Origin: Pseudomonadota bacterium
GTDB lineage: Bacteria > Pseudomonadota > Alphaproteobacteria > Micavibrionales > UBA2020
Length of the DNA stretch: 64,000 nucleotides
Reading direction: 5' to 3'
NCBI GenBank assembly: GCA_021849295.1
Contig: JAJZTA010000009.1
Location: forward strand, 30,425 to 94,424
Made by a program: the position numbers and the translations under genes. Under the pieces are notes generated by a model, which ran no database searches, had not been told where the DNA came from, and saw only the letters and a program-made list of their open reading frames with translations. Positions 9,250 to 17,883 of the stretch are shown piece after piece (positions within the stretch are counted from its first letter, which is position 1; each line of letters begins with the position of its first letter).

Positions 9250-10156
9250 TTTTCTTCTCTTTTTTCTCTTCCGACAATCTATAAAAATTCAATACCACAA
9301 GTAAGCCGATCACGCTCATCATGCTGGGCGGATCCCAGCTGACGATGCCGCCGATGTGCTGGTCGGTGATGGCGCTGATGGAGGGGTAAAGCCGCCCGCA
9401 GAGATTGTAATAAGGGTAGATGTCGCGATTGGAAAAGACTATGAAGGCGCCGAGGATGATCTGCGGGAACATGACGGCGATGCTTAAAACCCCCCGCGCG
9501 ACGAACGACAGCCGCGCGGGCGGCTTCGGGCGCCGGTCGAGCACCAGCGTCCAGAAGAGGAGGCCGTCGATTGTCATGCTGGCGTTCATCAGGAAATAAA
9601 GCCGCGGGTCCGTCATGGCGCGGAAATTGACGTCTGGGATCAGCCAGAAATAAAACAGGCCGGAGAACAAAAACACCGCCAGCACGGGCTGCTGGAGTGC
9701 GCGCACCACGGCGGAGGAAAAACGGTGGTCGGTGATGCGCCGCGCCCAGCGCGGCATGCCGCGCCGCAAGGTTTCGCCTGCGCCGCTGAGCGCGATCAGG
9801 AAAGGCCCGTCGTGATGCATGATGACGTGCTGGATGCGGTCGAGAAAGAACATATGCTGCGCCATGTAGTCGAAATGCGTTTGCAGCACGGCGTAAATCA
9901 GCGCGAGGCCGAGCAGGAAGAAAAGGACGCGCCACCATGGCAGGAGCTCCTGCGGGCTCGCGGCGGCCTGGCCGCGAAAAAACCACAGCGCTGCGAACGC
10001 GGGCGCGAGATATTCGCACCATGAAAAATCCCACGGCATCCAGAATGGCTGGAAGGCGGGATGCACGGTCGAAATCCAGCATAAAACCGCGCCGCCGGCG
10101 AGAATGGCGGCAGATTGCAGGAGGTGGGCGTGATTTACGGCGTTTTCCGGCTTCAT
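9218..10156 (-). CDS. cytochrome c oxidase assembly protein, CtaG/Caa3 family
   Basis: multi-TM protein with conserved HMFFLDRIQHVIMHHDGPFLIALS; convergent to SCO1. Confidence 0.75.
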   Translation of the reverse strand: MKPENAVNHAHLLQSAAILAGGAVLCWISTVHPAFQPFWMPWDFSWCEYLAPAFAALWFFRGQAAASPQELLPWWRVLFFLLGLALIYAVLQTHFDYMAQHMFFLDRIQHVIMHHDGPFLIALSGAGETLRRGMPRWARRITDHRFSSAVVRALQQPVLAVFLFSGLFYFWLIPDVNFRAMTDPRLYFLMNASMTIDGLLFWTLVLDRRPKPPARLSFVARGVLSIAVMFPQIILGAFIVFSNRDIYPYYNLCGRLYPSISAITDQHIGGIVSWDPPSMMSVIGLLVVLNFYRLSEEKKEKKTIPVSSPQAA

Positions 10157-10241
10157 GGCGCTGATGATATTGCCATGTCAGGCTTTTGTCGATAGACTGT
10201 TTTTCCAAGCCTTTTTGCCCGCTACAAGGAGCTTTACATCC

Positions 10242-11301
10242 GTGAAATCAACCCTTTTTTCCATCTTTTGCGCCTGTCTCCTGTCCTTAAGCGCGTTTTC
10301 AATATTCCGGAGGCCTTTGCGGGCGCAGGGACTTATGTGCTGAATACGCGCGCGATGCCGCTGGGCGATGGACATGTCAGCCATGTTCCCAAGTCCGGCT
10401 ATGTCATTATGTCTGCCGCAAGCATTTTCACATCGGCCGGCAGGCGCCCGCCGGAAACTGGATCCACGGCGGTGTATGGGATTTGCAGCAAAAATTCGCC
10501 GCCGAAGGGCGCGTCGAGTGGCCGAGCGCTTTCTTTTCCGTCAAGACCAAAGGCGACCAGAGGATTCTTTTCGGCAACGCTGTCCCCGTGAGCGGAATAA
10601 CGGGCATTTTCCCGGTCGGGCGGAGCGATCCGGCCTTCAATATCGACCCCAACCCAAACCGCATCAGCGCGCAGCGCATTGAGATGGTCGTGCCGCGCCA
10701 TCCCGCCCTCGCGGCCCAGCCGTCGTGCGTGCCGATGGGCATGATCGGCGTGATGACGAATGGCGTCGCGCTTTTCAGCGCGCTTGACGATACGGGCCAT
10801 GATGCCGTCGCGCACGAAATGCAAGACAAGTGCAACGGCCATCCCGACGCTCTGGGCATGTACCATTATCACGGGCCGAGCCCTTGCGTGAAGGGCTGGG
10901 ACCGGAACAACACGGTGATCGGCTACGCGATCGACGGCTTTCCCATCACCAGCATGTTTGACGCGCACGGCCGCGAGATCACCGACAAGGACCTCGACGT
11001 TTGCCACGGACGCGTCGGGCCGGTCGTGCTGGACGGGAAGACCGTGAAAATCTACCACTACGTCATGACGCGCGAGTATCCCTACACCCTCGGCTGTTTC
11101 CGCGGCACGCCCGTCGCCGCCGCCATGATGCAGGGAAGGCAAAGACCCCGCCGCCCGCCGCCGCAAGAGGCCGTGCAGGCCTGCGCGGGATCGGCCTCCG
11201 GCGCGCCGTGCGGCTTCTTCACGCCGTGCGGGGACGAAGTGCAGGGCACCTGCCGCGACGTTGCGGACGGGGAGATGGCCTGCGTGCCGCAAGGCCGCTA
11301 A
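10242..11301 (+). pseudogene. YHYH domain-containing protein, split over three frames
   Basis: signal peptide in frame 3 (KSTLFSIFCACLLSLSAFS), MPLGDGHVSHVPKSGYV in frame 2, GNWIHGGVWDLQQKFA...LGMYHYHGPSPC in frame 1. Confidence 0.75.
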
Positions 11302-11338
11302 ATTTAGTATTTTGTGCCGCAAGGCCGCTCAATCGGCT

Positions 11339-12499
11339 TCAGGCCGCAGGCGAGGAAGAGGGCGCGGGTGCGAGGCTGCTTTCCGTCTTGCCGACGACCC
11401 CATCGCCTATCTTGTTGTCGTTGGCGTCTTTGCTGCCCAGTTTTTCGATGAACAGCGTCTGCGTCGGGTAGGCGAAGTCGATCTTCAGTTCGTTGAACTT
11501 GCGCAGCAGGATGAGGTTGATCGCCTGCTGGATGTCCATATAGGCGTTGTAGTCCGCTATGGTGACGAAGTAGACGTATTCGAAATCGAGGCTCGAGGCG
11601 CCGAAGCCTTTGAAGTGCGCGCGGTCAAAGCGCGTCTGCTGCTGCGACTCGATGGCGGCGCGGATGATCGGCGGGATGGCTTCCAGCAGCTCCGGCGGCG
11701 TCTGGTAGGTGACGCCGATCGACCCGACCACGCGGCGCTGGTACATGCGGCCATAGTTGTGGATGCGGCTTTGCAGCAGGTTGGTGTTGGAAAAAACCAG
11801 CTCCTCGCCCGAAATGCTGCGCAGGCGCGTCGTCTTGAGGCCGATGTGCTCGACGGCGCCCATATGCGCATCGACAATGAGAAAGTCCCCGACGATAAAA
11901 GGCTTATCGAGTACGATGGACAGCGAGGCGAGCAGGTCGCCGAGCGTGCTTTGCACCGCGAGGGCGATGGCGACGCCGCCGATGCCCAGACCGGTGACCA
12001 GCGTGCGGATGTTGATGCCGGCGTTGTCGAGCGCCAGCAGGAAAATGCAGATCCAGATGGTCGCGCTGATCACCACGCGCAGCGCGCCGAGCGTCGTCAC
12101 CGTCGAGGGGCTGGTCTTCATCTGGCGGTTGTAATAGTAGGTGTACCAGTCGCGGTAGATCGTATCGATCCAGAATCCGACCTGCAGGAAGAGGATGAAG
12201 GCGGTGATCTGGCGGATGTCCTGCTCGATGTGCGCCGGCAGGTCGGCGAACAGGCCGCCGACCCAGAAGGAAACGGCGATCAGCGAAACGACTTTGGTGT
12301 TCTCGAACGTGTGCAGCGTGTGCTTGAGCCAGCTGAGGTAGCGCTTTTGCGGCATTTTCTTCAAACGCCAGGTGATGACGGTTTTCAGAAAATAAAGCAC
12401 CACGAAGGAGACGACCGCCGCCGCGAGGAAAATCGCCCAGACCATCGGATTGTGCCCGAGGACGGTGTCCTGCTCGAGATAATGCAAAATGTTTTTCAC
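11339..12499 (-). CDS. MscS-family mechanosensitive ion channel
   Basis: GLGIGGVAIALAVQSTLGDLLASLSIVLDKPFIVGDFLIVD. Confidence 0.92.
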   Translation of the reverse strand: MKNILHYLEQDTVLGHNPMVWAIFLAAAVVSFVVLYFLKTVITWRLKKMPQKRYLSWLKHTLHTFENTKVVSLIAVSFWVGGLFADLPAHIEQDIRQITAFILFLQVGFWIDTIYRDWYTYYYNRQMKTSPSTVTTLGALRVVISATIWICIFLLALDNAGINIRTLVTGLGIGGVAIALAVQSTLGDLLASLSIVLDKPFIVGDFLIVDAHMGAVEHIGLKTTRLRSISGEELVFSNTNLLQSRIHNYGRMYQRRVVGSIGVTYQTPPELLEAIPPIIRAAIESQQQTRFDRAHFKGFGASSLDFEYVYFVTIADYNAYMDIQQAINLILLRKFNELKIDFAYPTQTLFIEKLGSKDANDNKIGDGVVGKTESSLAPAPSSSPAA

Positions 12500-12558
12500 G
12501 CGCGCCCCTTGATGCCGGAAGATACGCTGTCACTATAGGATATTTGGTGCAGCGCTGT

Positions 12559-13407
12559 CTATACCGGGGCAAGGGATATACGGCGCATGGGACCGCCGCC
12601 GCGGCGGTTTTTGGTTTTTAAAAAAGCGAAGCGGCATATGGCGTCCCATGTGCCGCTTCGCCGAACCGCTCCATCCCGCTTCAGGCGGAGTGGGACATCT
12701 GGAACATCCGGCCCGTAAAAGCGCCGCCGTTGAACGTCATAGCGCCGCCGGAGCACGAGCAGTCCGGTCAGGGTGAGAACCTCGCTGTGCAAAGGCATGG
12801 TGAGAGCAAGGATGCCGAGCACGACGGCCCCGGCGCCCGCCAGAACCTGCGCGGCAATGGCGCCGCTCACCGCCCCGTGCGCGATTTTTTCGCCAAGGTC
12901 GGTGAGGCCGGCAACATGCGCCTTGAGGTTGTTGAGGCGTTCGAGCCCGGCCGCGTCCAGCACCAGCGCTGCGCCGCCGACGATGACGGAAACCGCCATC
13001 AGCGTCTCGGGATAAAAGCCGAGCAGGGCGAGAATGCCGAGGACCGCCGCGCTGCATCCGGCAAGGATTTCGACCGTAATGCCGCTGCCGAGGATGGCGG
13101 CGTTGTAGCGGCCTGGAGCCATCATGCGGAGCAGGCTCGAATATTCTCTGGCGATGGCCGTGCCTTGCGCGAGCAGCGCCGCGCCGAAGACAATGCCGGC
13201 GATAGAGGTGATGAGCCCGGTATCGCCGCGCACGAGGCCGATGATAGCCAGCACTGCGACGGCGATTCCGGCCGCGGCCTCGATGACGAAGCCCATCGTT
13301 TCCACTTCCAGAACCGATTTCTCGTTATAGCGGGTGATTGTTTCATTGGTGGATGACATGTCTGTTCTCCCTTCAATCCTGTAGTTGTTGAAATCTCTTC
13401 TCTGCAT
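12559..13407 (-). CDS. conserved multi-TM membrane protein (C-term probably frameshifted)
   Basis: glycine/alanine-rich TM repeats; alternate frame gives GGAMTFNGGAFTGRMFQMSHSA* ending near 12681. Confidence 0.55.
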   Translation of the reverse strand: MQRRDFNNYRIEGRTDMSSTNETITRYNEKSVLEVETMGFVIEAAAGIAVAVLAIIGLVRGDTGLITSIAGIVFGAALLAQGTAIAREYSSLLRMMAPGRYNAAILGSGITVEILAGCSAAVLGILALLGFYPETLMAVSVIVGGAALVLDAAGLERLNNLKAHVAGLTDLGEKIAHGAVSGAIAAQVLAGAGAVVLGILALTMPLHSEVLTLTGLLVLRRRYDVQRRRFYGPDVPDVPLRLKRDGAVRRSGTWDAICRFAFLKTKNRRGGGPMRRISLAPV

Positions 13408-13616
13408 CAGTCAGAACTCCCCTGTCCATCCTCCGGTAGCATGTTATGTCATAGATCGGCTTTGATGCCCATCAATACGCGTATAAAAAACATGCGCACG
13501 CGTTTATGTCGCGTCCTTATGCCTATTGTTCATGACGGCTTTGGCGCGCAGGCATGCGCCGTCACGGCGCGGCTTTTCAGCCACGGGCATTCAGGGGCGG
13601 TTTGAAAAAGGAGAGA

Positions 13617-14150
13617 TTATTTCTTCCGGCGCGCTTTTTTGCGCGGCGCGGGCTTCTTTTTTGCCCTTTTTGGCGCGGCGGATTTTTTCTTTTTCGTTTT
13701 CTTGGGAACGGCGGGCTTCTGCTGCGCTTTTTGAGGTGCCGCCTTTTTCACCGCCGGCTTCTTGCGCGGTTTTTTGGCGGGCTTGGCGTCGGCGCCGATC
13801 CATTTTTCCGCAGCGCGGCGGTCGGCGAGGTCGAAGACCTTCACCACCCCGGGGAAAAGCGGGGCGAAGGCGTGCGCCATGGCGCGGAGCCATGGGACGT
13901 CGGTGACGAGGGCGATGCCGCTGAAGCTTGTCCAGTGCTTCAGGGCGAAGGCGGTGTCGTCCCACATCGCGTGGGCGTCGTAGCCGTAAAAGTCTTTTCC
14001 GGCGACATAAAACAGCCGCAAGGCTTTATGTCTGGCAAGCTTCCTTTCGGCTTCGGGGATCAGCACCTCGCGGTAATCCGCATCCGTGATGCGGCCGCGT
14101 GCCTCGACGCCGAGAACGTGATCGGGAAGTCCCTTGATGAGTCTGAACAT
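13617..14150 (-). CDS. SpoIIAA/STAS-like protein with Lys/Ala/Pro-rich histone-like C-terminal tail
   Basis: MFRLIKGLPDHVLGVEARGRITDADYREVLIPEAER...VTDVPWLR core then KKPRKKPAVKKAAPQKAQQKPAVPKKTKKKKSAAPKRAKKKPAPRKKARRKK. Confidence 0.7.
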   Translation of the reverse strand: MFRLIKGLPDHVLGVEARGRITDADYREVLIPEAERKLARHKALRLFYVAGKDFYGYDAHAMWDDTAFALKHWTSFSGIALVTDVPWLRAMAHAFAPLFPGVVKVFDLADRRAAEKWIGADAKPAKKPRKKPAVKKAAPQKAQQKPAVPKKTKKKKSAAPKRAKKKPAPRKKARRKK

Positions 14151-14261
14151 ATGTGCCGTCCTTTCCGGCGCCGCGCGCCCTGTTGCGAGAAAGTTACGCG
14201 CAATCTTGCGCCGAGCACCTGCCCTTTGTCAAACGGTGGATGGAATCCGCGCGGAGAAAAT

Positions 14262-15527
14262 TCAGACGAAAAGATTGAGATAATTGGTGTTGTTTCCGGT
14301 GCCGATCGCGCTGTTGCCGTAGCCGGTCGCGGCTTGCGAGAGGACGTCCGTTCCGCCTTTGGCAAAAGCGTCTAGGACGGTGTTGCTCTGGCCACTGTTG
14401 ATGAGCTGCGCGTTTCCCACGTTGGTCTGCGTCTTGGCGAGACTGACCTGAATGGCGTCCGCCAGAAAACCGTTGTTGACGAACTGGGTGGCGCCGACGG
14501 CGCCGTTGTTGTTGGGGTCGAGTTTCGCCCACAGAGCCTCGGCCTGCTGGGGCGTGCCGCCTTCCGCGTTCACCCCCGCCAGCACGTCCGATTTGCTGAT
14601 GGTTTTTGTGCCGTTGACGTTAAACACGGCCCAGAGTGTCGAGAAGACCTGTGCCGCCGTCGGCGGCGTCCAGCGCGTGGATTGCGACGCGAGCGCTTGG
14701 AGTACAGAGGTGCTGTTCATCAGCATCTGCACGGTTTTTTCGGCGGTGAAAGGATTGGTGGCCAGCACGTCAGCTACGTTCTTTTTGACGGTGACGAGGT
14801 TCTGGCCCACGGAGTCCTTGAGAAAGACGCTGTTGGTAAACTGTTTTTCGGTCATGGTGGAGGCGGCGCCGGGGTTGATCTGCGTCCAGAGCGCGTAGGC
14901 ATCTCTGGTCTTGCCGCCTGCGGATGTCACGGCCTTCGCCACGTCGGCGAGAGTGATGGTCTGGTTATCATTGGGGTTGATGACCGTCCAGAGTGTCGAG
15001 GCGGTCTGCTGCGCGGTGGGCGGCGCATCGGTCGTGCTCTGCATCGCCAGCATGTTCGTCATGTTGTCGCTGGTGAGCAGCGTCTTGATCGTCTTGCTGG
15101 CCGTGGCGGCGATGCTTGTGCTCTGCGTCAGCAGCGCTTTTGACACGTTCTGCTGGATGGCGGTGAGGTTCGTGTTGACGGAGCTTTGCACGTAGGCGCT
15201 GGTTTCGAACTGCATGGCATTGAGGGTGTAGCTGCCGCCGGGGTTGATCTGCGTCCAGAGCGCGTAGGCGTTGCTGACCAGGCCGCCCTGGGCCTGCACG
15301 GCGTTTTGAAGATCTGCCAGCGTGATGCTGCTGGCGTTATTGACGTCGACGAGCTTCCAGAGCGCGGCGGCGGCCTGCCCCACCGAGGCCGGCGTATTGC
15401 CCGGATACATCGACGTGATGGTATTGGCGAGATCGTTGCTGGTGAGCATCAAATTCATCGTCGCGTTGGCCGAGACGATATTGGTGTAGCTGCTCGTTGT
15501 TGACGATACGCCTGAAACTGTGGTCAT
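14262..15527 (-). CDS. repeat protein with three ~123-aa units, each with a pair of degenerate EF-hand-like motifs
   Basis: repeats ALWKLVDVNNASSITLADLQ / TLWTVINPNDNQTITLADVA / TLWAVFNVNGTKTISKSDVL and ALWTQINPGGSYTLNAMQF / ALWTQINPGAASTMTEKQF / ALWAKLDPNNNGAVGATQF. Confidence 0.8.
   Translation of the reverse strand: MTTVSGVSSTTSSYTNIVSANATMNLMLTSNDLANTITSMYPGNTPASVGQAAAALWKLVDVNNASSITLADLQNAVQAQGGLVSNAYALWTQINPGGSYTLNAMQFETSAYVQSSVNTNLTAIQQNVSKALLTQSTSIAATASKTIKTLLTSDNMTNMLAMQSTTDAPPTAQQTASTLWTVINPNDNQTITLADVAKAVTSAGGKTRDAYALWTQINPGAASTMTEKQFTNSVFLKDSVGQNLVTVKKNVADVLATNPFTAEKTVQMLMNSTSVLQALASQSTRWTPPTAAQVFSTLWAVFNVNGTKTISKSDVLAGVNAEGGTPQQAEALWAKLDPNNNGAVGATQFVNNGFLADAIQVSLAKTQTNVGNAQLINSGQSNTVLDAFAKGGTDVLSQAATGYGNSAIGTGNNTNYLNLFV
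14867..15269. repeat. 34-bp direct repeat (14867-14900 and 15236-15269) inside the EF-hand-like gene
   Basis: identical cgccggggttgatctgcgtccagagcgcgtaggc, 369 nt (123 codons) apart. Confidence 0.95.
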
Positions 15528-15646
15528 GGGCTGCGTCCCTTTCTGGAAGACTCAACATATTTCCCATCGCGCGCCAAGGATTCTCCCGGCACATACACTA
15601 TACTTCTATTATCTCAGGGTTTCCTTTAAGGAAGGGTAAATTACTA

Positions 15647-15662
15647 GTTAACGTAATATTAA
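15647..15662 (-). promoter_or_regulatory. putative CtrA box (TTAA-N7-TTAAC on minus strand)
   Basis: minus strand TTAATATTACGTTAAC, ~120 nt upstream of the 15527 start. Confidence 0.5.
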
Positions 15663-15663
15663 T

Positions 15664-15755
15664 TAATTTCAGGCAAAAAAAAAGGAGCCGGTTTGTTACG
15701 GAACGGCTCCCTTTGAAAAAAACAAAGACACATACAGCTGCTAAGATTTTTGCTG
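15664..15755 (-). ncRNA. candidate small RNA with own promoter and intrinsic terminator
   Basis: minus strand TTGACA (15790-15785) N17 TACAAG (15767-15762), then GGAGCCG/CGGCTCC hairpin + T9 at 15713-15675; no CDS in between. Confidence 0.45.
15675..15713 (-). terminator. intrinsic terminator, minus orientation
   Basis: GGAGCCG...CGGCTCC stem followed by nine T on minus strand. Confidence 0.75.
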
Positions 15756-15897
15756 TGCCCCCTTGTATGCGCGATTCGGATTCTTGTCAAATTTTATACG
15801 GAAAATTGGGTTAAAAAGGAACTTGGGGCAAAGGAACTCGAAATCCTAAAGCCTTTCAGGTACAGTGAAATCCGCATTTTACAGGAAGGATTGAACG

Positions 15898-17298
15898 ATG
15901 TCGGAAACCCCCGAAACTTATGATCTTGTGGTGATCGGCTCCGGCCCCGGCGGCTATGTCTGCGCGATTCGCGCGGCGCAGCTGGGCCTCAAAACCGCCT
16001 GCATCGAGAAGGACAAGACCCTCGGCGGCACCTGCCTCAATGTCGGCTGCATCCCCTCCAAGGCGCTCCTCAGCGTGTCGGAGAAGTACGAGCAGGCACA
16101 GCACCAGTTCGCGGGCCTCGGCATCGACGTGGGATCGCCCAAGGCCGATGTCGCCAAAATGATGGCGCATAAAGACGAGGTCGTCTCCGCCAACACGCAA
16201 GGCATCGCCTTTCTGTTCAAGAAGAACAAGGTGACGCACATCGTCGGCACGGGATCGATCAAATCCGCCGGCGTTGTTGAAGTGGATGGCAAAGCCATCC
16301 GTGCCAAAAACATCGTCATCGCCACCGGCTCGGAATCGACGCCGCTCAAAGGCATCGATGTCGACGAAAAGCAGATCGTCACCTCCACGGGCGCTTTGTG
16401 CTTTGAAAAAGTGCCAAAGACGCTGGCGGTTATCGGCGGCGGGGTGATCGGCCTTGAAATGGGAACGGTGTGGCAGCGGCTCGGCGCGAAAGTCACGGTC
16501 ATCGAGTTTCTCGACCGCATTCTGCCGACGATGGATGGCGAGCTTTCCAAAGAAGCGAAAAAAATCCTCGCCAAGCAAGGCATGGAATTCAAGCTCTCCA
16601 CCAAAGTCACGGCTGCGAAACCCACCAAGGGCAAAGTCACGCTGACGCTGGAGCCTGCGGCGGGCGGCGCTTCAGAAACATTGGAAATTGAAAATGTATT
16701 GCTCGCCATCGGCCGCCGGCCTTATACGCAGGGCCTCGGCCTCGATAAAGCCGGCGTGAAAACCGACAAGCGCGGCTGCGTCGAGATCGACGATCATTTC
16801 CAGACGAACATCAAGGGCATTTATGCCATCGGCGACGTGGTGCGCGGCGCGATGCTGGCGCACAAGGCGGAAGACGAGGGCGTCGTGGTGGCGGAAATCA
16901 TCGCGGGCCAGTCGGGACATATCAATTACGACGCCATTCCGGGCGTGGTCTATACGTCGCCTGAAGTCGCCAGCGTCGGCTTCACCGAAGAGCAGCTGAA
17001 AGAAAAAGGCGTCGCCTACAAAGCGGGCAAATTCCCCTTCATGGCCAACGGCCGCGCCCGCGCCATGGCGGCGACCGACGGCTTCGTGAAAATTCTCGCC
17101 GACGCCAAGACCGACCGCGTGCTCGGCTGCCACATCATCGGCCCCGAGGCGGGCACGCTGATCGCCGAGGTCGTTTCGGTGATCGAATTCGGCGGCTCGG
17201 CGGAGGACATCGCCCGCACCTGCCACGCGCACCCGACACTCAACGAAGTGGTGAAGGAGGCCGCGCTCGCGGTGGCCGGTCGGCCGATACATATTTAG
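15898..17298 (+). CDS. lpd: dihydrolipoyl dehydrogenase
   Basis: GSGPGGYVCAIRAAQLG, GGTCLNVGCIPSKALL, C-term HAHPTLNEVVKEAALAV. Confidence 0.96.
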   Translation: MSETPETYDLVVIGSGPGGYVCAIRAAQLGLKTACIEKDKTLGGTCLNVGCIPSKALLSVSEKYEQAQHQFAGLGIDVGSPKADVAKMMAHKDEVVSANTQGIAFLFKKNKVTHIVGTGSIKSAGVVEVDGKAIRAKNIVIATGSESTPLKGIDVDEKQIVTSTGALCFEKVPKTLAVIGGGVIGLEMGTVWQRLGAKVTVIEFLDRILPTMDGELSKEAKKILAKQGMEFKLSTKVTAAKPTKGKVTLTLEPAAGGASETLEIENVLLAIGRRPYTQGLGLDKAGVKTDKRGCVEIDDHFQTNIKGIYAIGDVVRGAMLAHKAEDEGVVVAEIIAGQSGHINYDAIPGVVYTSPEVASVGFTEEQLKEKGVAYKAGKFPFMANGRARAMAATDGFVKILADAKTDRVLGCHIIGPEAGTLIAEVVSVIEFGGSAEDIARTCHAHPTLNEVVKEAALAVAGRPIHI

Positions 17299-17313
17299 CG
17301 GATTAAACGGTCC

Positions 17314-17721
17314 TTAGAACTTCGGACCGGAGGGTTTGCGGGGCTGCGGCGTTTTCTTTTGCAAAGGCGCAATAAGCTTGCCGTCTGCAGCGCTGATCAC
17401 TTTATACCCAGAAAACTGATTTGCCACTTTTTGCGCTAGCTCATCTGAGGCGTAAAAGGTAATGCCGCAGGGAATGTCCGTCTCTTTTGCACTGTGAGAG
17501 ATATATCCTTCCGCGACGGCGACGGGGCCGAACGGGGTTGGCGCACCATTTTTCAGCAGAAATTCGTTGACTTGACGAAACAGCGGCCGGTTGTCTTCCA
17601 GCAGTTTCTGATAGGCCGCCGTGCGCTCCTGCGTGTAGCCTTCTGTCCGCATTGTTTTCACAAGGTCTGTCATGGCTGGAATTTCGATGCCAAACAAAGT
17701 GCCTTTGATATGTATGCTCAT
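17314..17721 (-). CDS. hypothetical protein
   Basis: ORF MSIHIKGTLFGIEIPAMTDL...; isolated between lpd and hutU. Confidence 0.55.
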   Translation of the reverse strand: MSIHIKGTLFGIEIPAMTDLVKTMRTEGYTQERTAAYQKLLEDNRPLFRQVNEFLLKNGAPTPFGPVAVAEGYISHSAKETDIPCGITFYASDELAQKVANQFSGYKVISAADGKLIAPLQKKTPQPRKPSGPKF

Positions 17722-17802
17722 ATTTTTTCTTCCGTCTTGCTTTGATCCACGGGAACTATAGTTTTTATGCGCCATATATCAATATGACAGATCTCCGCTT
17801 AC

Positions 17803-17824
17803 TTTACATAAAAAATTATGTAAA
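17803..17824. promoter_or_regulatory. perfect inverted repeat, putative operator upstream of hutU
   Basis: TTTACATAA-AAAA-TTATGTAAA, 60 nt before hutU ATG. Confidence 0.5.
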
Positions 17825-17883
17825 ATATTGGATTGAGGAAGCCGTTTTGCTATAGTGAGAGCCGATTTTAACAACTTTGGGAA

